A stretch of DNA of 57,436 nt from Defluviitaleaceae bacterium (GTDB lineage: Bacteria; Bacillota; Clostridia; Lachnospirales; WQUN01), in contig WQVF01000016.1 of assembly GCA_009781725.1 (NCBI GenBank), positions 1 through 57,436 of the forward strand, read 5' to 3'. The position numbers and the translations under genes are program-made. Positions 53,360 to 57,436 of this stretch are shown in pieces (the stretch's first letter is position 1; each line of letters opens with the position of its first letter). A model generated the notes under the pieces. It was not told the origin of the DNA. It saw nothing but the letters and a program-made list of their open reading frames with translations, and made no database searches.

Positions 53360-55801
53360 GTGAATATACCCATATCATGGCTAAGGGCCATTACCCCAAT
53401 CGAAGACACAGCGGCGGCTTTCGCTGAAAAAATAACCAATATCGGCCTAGCAGTAGAGGCCATACACAAGCCTGGCGCGGAAATCTCTGGTGTCGTCGTA
53501 GGCCAAATCAATTCCCTGGAAAAACACCCAGATGCAGACCGCCTAGTTATTGCCCAAGCCGATATCGGTAGCGAGGTCTTGCAAATCTGCACAGCCGCCA
53601 CCAATCTCAAAGTCGGTGACTATATCCCTGTGGCCATAAACGGTGCCAATCTAGCCAATGGCCTTAAAATAAAAAAAGGCAAGATGCGCGGACAAGAGTC
53701 CAATGGGATGCTGGTTTCCGTGGAAGAATTGGGTTATACCCGTGAGGACTACCCAGAAGCACCAGAGGATGGCATATATGTATTTTCAGAGCCTCATCCA
53801 TTGGGTGCGGATGCCAAGCCCTTTTTCGGCCTGGACGAAGATGTGTTTGAATTCGATATTCTGTCCAATCGCCCTGACACCAATGCCGTTGTAGGTGTTG
53901 CCCGGGAAGCCGCCGCACTATATAGCCAGCCATTTTCTACACCTAAAATCAATGTAAGAGAAGAATCTCCCGGTCATGCCTCGGACTATGTAACTGTAGA
54001 AATCCGGGATAGCGTCCGTTGCCCCAGATATATTGCCAGGATTGTAACCGACGTAAAGGTCGGCCCGTCTCCAGGCTGGTTGCGCCGCCGCCTTGGTTTG
54101 GCAGGGATACGCCCAATAAATAATATTGTTGATATCACCAACTATGTAATGCTGGAATACGGTCAGCCCCTCCATGCATTTGATGTTACTGCCGTGGCCA
54201 AGAAAGATGGCAAGCATGGTGTGGTAGTGCGTACCGCTACATCAGGAGAGAAATTCACAACTTTGGATGGGGAAGAGCGCAGTCTCACGGATACAACCTT
54301 GCTCATCGCCGACCATGAAAAGCCAATAGGCATTGCCGGTATAATGGGAGGCGAAAATTCCCGTATAACTGATGATACAAAGACAATTCTTTTCGAGTCA
54401 GCCAATTTTGACCCGGCCAATATCCGTATGAGTGCCAGGCAGCTTGGAATGCGTACAGACGCCTCTTCCCACTATGAAAAAGGCCTTGACCCCAATCTGG
54501 CAATCGTCTCAGCCAATCGCGCAATGGAATTAATAGAAGAACTGAACTGTGGAAAAGTAGTGCCTGGAATGGTGGATGCATATCCAAACCCACGTACCAC
54601 CCACACATTCGCCTTCAAACCAGAAAACATAGCCCGAAGTCTTGGGCTTGACGATTTGACCTCAGAAGAAATCTGCGGTTATTTAAACAGAGTCGGCATC
54701 GAAACTGATAAAAATAACATAGCCACAGTCCCAACCTACCGGGCAGACATAACCATCGAAGCCGACCTAGTAGAAGAAGTTGGCCGATTCTACGGCCTCA
54801 ACCGGATTCCGTCCCGATATATTCAGCAGGTAGACGGCAAACAGGAATCCGCGACTTACGGCCCACCCCGTCACATATCCACAGCCATTAAGGATGCCGC
54901 TGTGGCCCTAGGTTATTACGAAGCCAGAACCTTCCCATTCGAAAGCGCAAAGGTCTTCGATAAGCTACTGTTACCGGCAGACCATCCCGACCGTACCCAT
55001 ATAACCATAAGAAATCCTCTTGGGGAAGACATGAGAATAATGCGGACTTTGCCACTTGACGGCCTGTTGGAGTCTCTGGCTCGCAACTATAATAATAGCA
55101 ATGAAGCCGCATATCTTTTCGAACTGGCCAAAACCTATCACCCCAAGAGCCTGCCACTTACCACCGAGCTGGCTTATGAGCCCACCTTCCTGACACTAGC
55201 CACCTATGGCCCGGATATGGATTTCCTGACCCTCAAAGGGGATATAGAGGAGCTGATTGCGAATCTCAATATCATAAATATCGGCTTTTCTCGTTACAAC
55301 TTACCGTATACCCATCCCGGCAAAACTGCTTTAATCCAAACACTGCCAGGTAAGGGTGAAAATCATCCACCGGCACCTATAGGCTACATGGGTGAAGTGC
55401 ACCCTAAAGTATGCGGAAATTATGAAATCGAAACCACATGCTATATCGCCGTACTATGCGTAGAAGCCCTGAGCCAGTTATATGTACCTCGCCGGAGCTT
55501 TACCCCTCCGTCTATTTTTCCGGCAATGACCCGGGACCTCGCACTGGTTATCCCCGAGTCAGTATCCGCCGCAGAAGTTGAAACCGCAATCAGGGAAAGA
55601 GGCGGCCCCCTTCTTACTCAGGTAAAATTATTTGACATATACCAAGGCCCCCAAATAGAAAAAGGCCATAAATCCATGGCCTACAACCTGCAGCTTAGAG
55701 CAAAAGATCGCACCCTCACCGACAAGGAAGCGCAAAAAACCCTACGGTCAATAGTGGATAATCTGCAGAAGAAGTTGGGGGCGCAGGTTCGGGATAAATA
55801 A
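53360..55801 (+). CDS. pheT: Phenylalanine-tRNA ligase beta subunit
   Basis: An 813-residue subunit. In order: N-terminal domain, OB-fold tRNA-binding domain (~40-150, GQINSLEKHPDADRLVIAQ), B3/B4 editing region, B5 domain, core catalytic-like domain, and the C-terminal ferredoxin-fold anticodon-binding domain (FPAMTRDLALVIPE, ~715 onward). The start is GTG 53360, preceded by AAGGAAGG. It forms the (alpha-beta)2 enzyme with PheS. Confidence 0.96.
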   Translation: MNIPISWLRAITPIEDTAAAFAEKITNIGLAVEAIHKPGAEISGVVVGQINSLEKHPDADRLVIAQADIGSEVLQICTAATNLKVGDYIPVAINGANLANGLKIKKGKMRGQESNGMLVSVEELGYTREDYPEAPEDGIYVFSEPHPLGADAKPFFGLDEDVFEFDILSNRPDTNAVVGVAREAAALYSQPFSTPKINVREESPGHASDYVTVEIRDSVRCPRYIARIVTDVKVGPSPGWLRRRLGLAGIRPINNIVDITNYVMLEYGQPLHAFDVTAVAKKDGKHGVVVRTATSGEKFTTLDGEERSLTDTTLLIADHEKPIGIAGIMGGENSRITDDTKTILFESANFDPANIRMSARQLGMRTDASSHYEKGLDPNLAIVSANRAMELIEELNCGKVVPGMVDAYPNPRTTHTFAFKPENIARSLGLDDLTSEEICGYLNRVGIETDKNNIATVPTYRADITIEADLVEEVGRFYGLNRIPSRYIQQVDGKQESATYGPPRHISTAIKDAAVALGYYEARTFPFESAKVFDKLLLPADHPDRTHITIRNPLGEDMRIMRTLPLDGLLESLARNYNNSNEAAYLFELAKTYHPKSLPLTTELAYEPTFLTLATYGPDMDFLTLKGDIEELIANLNIINIGFSRYNLPYTHPGKTALIQTLPGKGENHPPAPIGYMGEVHPKVCGNYEIETTCYIAVLCVEALSQLYVPRRSFTPPSIFPAMTRDLALVIPESVSAAEVETAIRERGGPLLTQVKLFDIYQGPQIEKGHKSMAYNLQLRAKDRTLTDKEAQKTLRSIVDNLQKKLGAQVRDK

Positions 55802-55826
55802 ATCTAATGATGATACGCATAACTCT

Positions 55827-55890
55827 GTCATCCCGGGCTTGCCCCGGGATCCCCTAAGCTGAGGGGATTCCGGGGCAAGCCCGGAATGGC
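55827..55890. repeat. Palindromic dispersed repeat, family A, intergenic copy
   Basis: GTCATCCCGGGCTTGCCCCG at the left and GGGGCAAGCCCGGAATGGC at the right, 64 bp, between pheT and the next gene. It is the shortest copy in the window and the only one outside a gene. Confidence 0.85.
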
Positions 55891-55914
55891 ACAAGCATTC
55901 GAAAAGAGGCACAA

Positions 55915-56556
55915 ATGAGATTAATTTACATGCTACCAGCGGCCATTCTGGTCCCTGCCATACACGAATTTGTCAAAGCCCTATGTTCTACCCTCCAAGG
56001 GGATTTAGTCCCAAAGAACACCGGAAGGCTGACTCTCAATCCCTTTAAACACTTCGAACCAATCGGATTTTTATTTATTATGGTTTTCCGTTTTGGCTGG
56101 GGCAGACCCTTGGAGACTTCTGCGCTGTATTATAGGGATCGCCAGCGTGGTGTCCTTGTTACCTATTTAGTGCCGGTACTGGTTAATCTGCTTCTTGGTA
56201 TTGGCTCGGTAATTTTAGTCTCGATGCTTGCAGATGACGGTATCCATACTTTTAGCATTGCGATAAGCTGGTCTCTTCTGGAAACCAATCTTCGTATCCT
56301 TGGCATTATTCTTCTGTCCCATTTCGCCTTAATCAATATTAGTTTTGCAATTTTTAATCTTATCCCTGTATATCCCCTGGCGGCTAACAAATTGCTACTG
56401 CATTTTAGCCGTCCGGATACAATAGCCCGTCTCAACCATTACGAAAAGAATCTCCAATTTCTTCTTATGGTAGGGTTAATATTGGGTCTCGCAGAGTGGG
56501 TAATTACACCTCTGGCACTAAGAATAGTAGCGTTTGCGTGGGGGATTGTGGCCTGA
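55915..56556 (+). CDS. Degenerate site-2 protease-like (M50) membrane protein
   Basis: A 213-residue polytopic protein resembling the small M50 site-2 proteases often found next to scpA (GRLTLNPFKHFEPIGFLF, FGWGRP, NLIPVYPL). The zinc site is broken: the first motif reads HEFVK instead of HExxH, and the third-ligand region reads PVYPLAANKLL where family members usually have an aspartate after PL. It is probably an inactive family member with a binding or structural role. Its stop overlaps the scpA start by one base. No clear ribosome site precedes the ATG. Confidence 0.8.
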   Translation: MRLIYMLPAAILVPAIHEFVKALCSTLQGDLVPKNTGRLTLNPFKHFEPIGFLFIMVFRFGWGRPLETSALYYRDRQRGVLVTYLVPVLVNLLLGIGSVILVSMLADDGIHTFSIAISWSLLETNLRILGIILLSHFALINISFAIFNLIPVYPLAANKLLLHFSRPDTIARLNHYEKNLQFLLMVGLILGLAEWVITPLALRIVAFAWGIVA

Positions 56557-57299
56557 TGGAAATAACAGTGGCAGATTACAATGGCCCCTTTGATGTACTG
56601 TTGAGGCAAATTCATCAAAACAAAATAGATATCTACAATATACCTATGGCAGAATTGACGGCCCAGTACTTAGAAAAAGTTTCCGCAATGGAAAAATCCG
56701 GCCTTTATGATATGAATCAAATGAGCGAATATGTACTAATGGCGGCGACCCTTTTGGAAATCAAGTCAAAAATGCTGCTGCCAAAACCAAAGAATGACTC
56801 TGACGAGGTTGAAGAAGACCCCAGGGAGGCCCTTGTGCAAAAACTACTGGCCTATCAGCAAGCCCAGGCCCTGGCTGCGGAGTTGACCCGTATTTCTCCG
56901 CCGGGGATACGTATTTCTGGTGCCGGCGAGCCATCTTTGTTGGCGGAAATCGAAAAGGATATAGATGCCCAATCCCCTATTATGGAAGGTGTGGACCTGG
57001 CTCAGATATGGGATATATTTACGGATGTAATGAGTAGAAGGGCCGCAAAGCGGGACCCCATCCGGGCCGACTTTGGTGAGATGCAGCGAGAGCGGTTTAC
57101 ATTACCGGAAAAGATAGCCTATATCCGCTTACGGCTGGAGACAGAAAAGCAAGTGCTACTGTCTTCCCTATTCGAAAACTGCCGCAGCCGTACAGAGATG
57201 GTTGTGACCTTCTTAGCATTACTTGAGATGATACGCCAAGGCATGATAAAAGCCCGGCAAAACCGGGCTTTTGATGATGTTTTTTGTTCTGCGGCGTAA
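56556..57299 (+). CDS. scpA: Segregation and condensation protein A
   Basis: ScpA is the kleisin subunit of the bacterial condensin SMC-ScpA-ScpB. The 247-residue protein shows the N-terminal SMC-binding region (DYNGPFDVLLRQIHQNKIDIY), the YVLMAATLLEIKSKMLLP helix and the C-terminal winged helix (VVTFLALLEMIRQGMIKA). I chose ATG 56556, coupled to the preceding gene. A terminator-like hairpin lies within the last codons (57248-57272), so the distal end encodes RQNRAFDD through it. scpB is expected beyond the window edge or elsewhere. Confidence 0.94.
   Translation: MEITVADYNGPFDVLLRQIHQNKIDIYNIPMAELTAQYLEKVSAMEKSGLYDMNQMSEYVLMAATLLEIKSKMLLPKPKNDSDEVEEDPREALVQKLLAYQQAQALAAELTRISPPGIRISGAGEPSLLAEIEKDIDAQSPIMEGVDLAQIWDIFTDVMSRRAAKRDPIRADFGEMQRERFTLPEKIAYIRLRLETEKQVLLSSLFENCRSRTEMVVTFLALLEMIRQGMIKARQNRAFDDVFCSAA
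57248..57286 (+). terminator. Terminator-like hairpin inside the 3' end of scpA
   Basis: AAAAGCCCGG (57248-57257) pairs with CCGGGCTTTT (57263-57272) with a 5-nt loop; a T6 run follows 7 nt later. It precedes the scpA stop. Confidence 0.6.
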
Positions 57300-57307
57300 G
57301 CTGATAT

Positions 57308-57436
57308 GCAAAGGTTCTGCGAAGCTTCAACGCAGAATTTTGCGCTCTTTTGACGTTTAAGTTCGCACTTGGTGCGAACTTAAACTACATTTTAGCGCAA
57401 AAGTTCTGCGAAGCTTCAACGCAGAATTTTGCGCTC
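57308..57436. repeat. Palindromic repeat cluster at the window edge
   Basis: Two 40-bp direct copies (57308-57347 and 57397-57436, one mismatch), each a foldback of GCAAAA-TTCTGCG with CGCAGAA-TTTTGC. Between them is a perfect 13-bp hairpin (57356-57368 with 57372-57384). The cluster continues beyond the edge. Confidence 0.85.

Noticed and set aside
57308..57436. CRISPR array at the right edge
   Set aside because: The two copies are palindromic, and the segment between them is itself a perfect hairpin rather than a spacer; no cas genes are present.

Overview
The window looks like chromosomal DNA of an anaerobic Clostridia-type Bacillota, possibly near Lachnospirales. The evidence is the gene orders rimP-nusA-ylxR-infB-rbfA-nrnA and walRK-yycHI, an ECF transporter core (EcfA/EcfT), ZapA, an aldo/keto reductase with ferredoxin-like clusters, AGGAGG-type ribosome sites and sigma-A promoters. 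Species cannot be named from sequence alone. The genome carries several families of short palindromic dispersed repeats, some of them inside coding sequences.

Layout. 1-6303 (minus): translation/transcription operon rimP-nusA-ylxR-infB-rbfA-nrnA, with a consensus promoter and a leader hairpin. 6375-10154 (plus): a fused EcfA1-EcfA2 ATPase, EcfT, and a 4Fe-4S aldo/keto reductase. 10260-26290 (minus): a BREX type 1-like phage defence locus, brxA-brxB-brxC-pglX-pglX-AAA ATPase-putative EAK nuclease-pglZ. No brxL is present and pglX is duplicated. It lies immediately downstream of tRNA-Thr and tRNA-Gln. 26770-28080: an orphan Wadjet type II/JetD-like (TIGR02679-type) protein. 28055-34000: housekeeping genes (CAP protein, zapA, aminopeptidase P, ComEC-like metallo-hydrolase, rplM-rpsI, ispE). 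33862-39720: a LysM-G5 membrane protein and a WalR-WalK-YycH-YycI cell-wall stress module. 40029-42146: a helix-turn-helix/TPR regulator followed by three tandem, nearly identical small secreted propeptides and a terminator. 42755-51848: a MocR regulator, a complete oligopeptide ABC transporter (SBP, two permeases, two ATPases) and a MATE exporter. 52263-57299: pheS-pheT, a degenerate site-2 protease and scpA. 57308-57436: a palindromic repeat cluster.

How the parts may work together. The most striking candidate system is at 40029-42146: an RRNPP-like cytoplasmic peptide receptor (divergent HTH plus helical repeats) directly coupled to three Sec-type propeptides that end in a GG-x-x-PPPPG-x-x-P tail, one gene away from an Opp importer. 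This has the architecture of an export-process-import quorum-sensing circuit, with triplicated signals. The second candidate is the BREX variant, where an AAA ATPase/EAK-protein pair sits inside the operon and the Lon-like BrxL is absent. The third is a palindromic repeat that inserts in the same open frame in two unrelated genes. In one it forms the linker of the EcfA1-EcfA2 fusion. In the other it lies inside one PglX copy, and the neighbouring paralogue provides an uninserted comparison.
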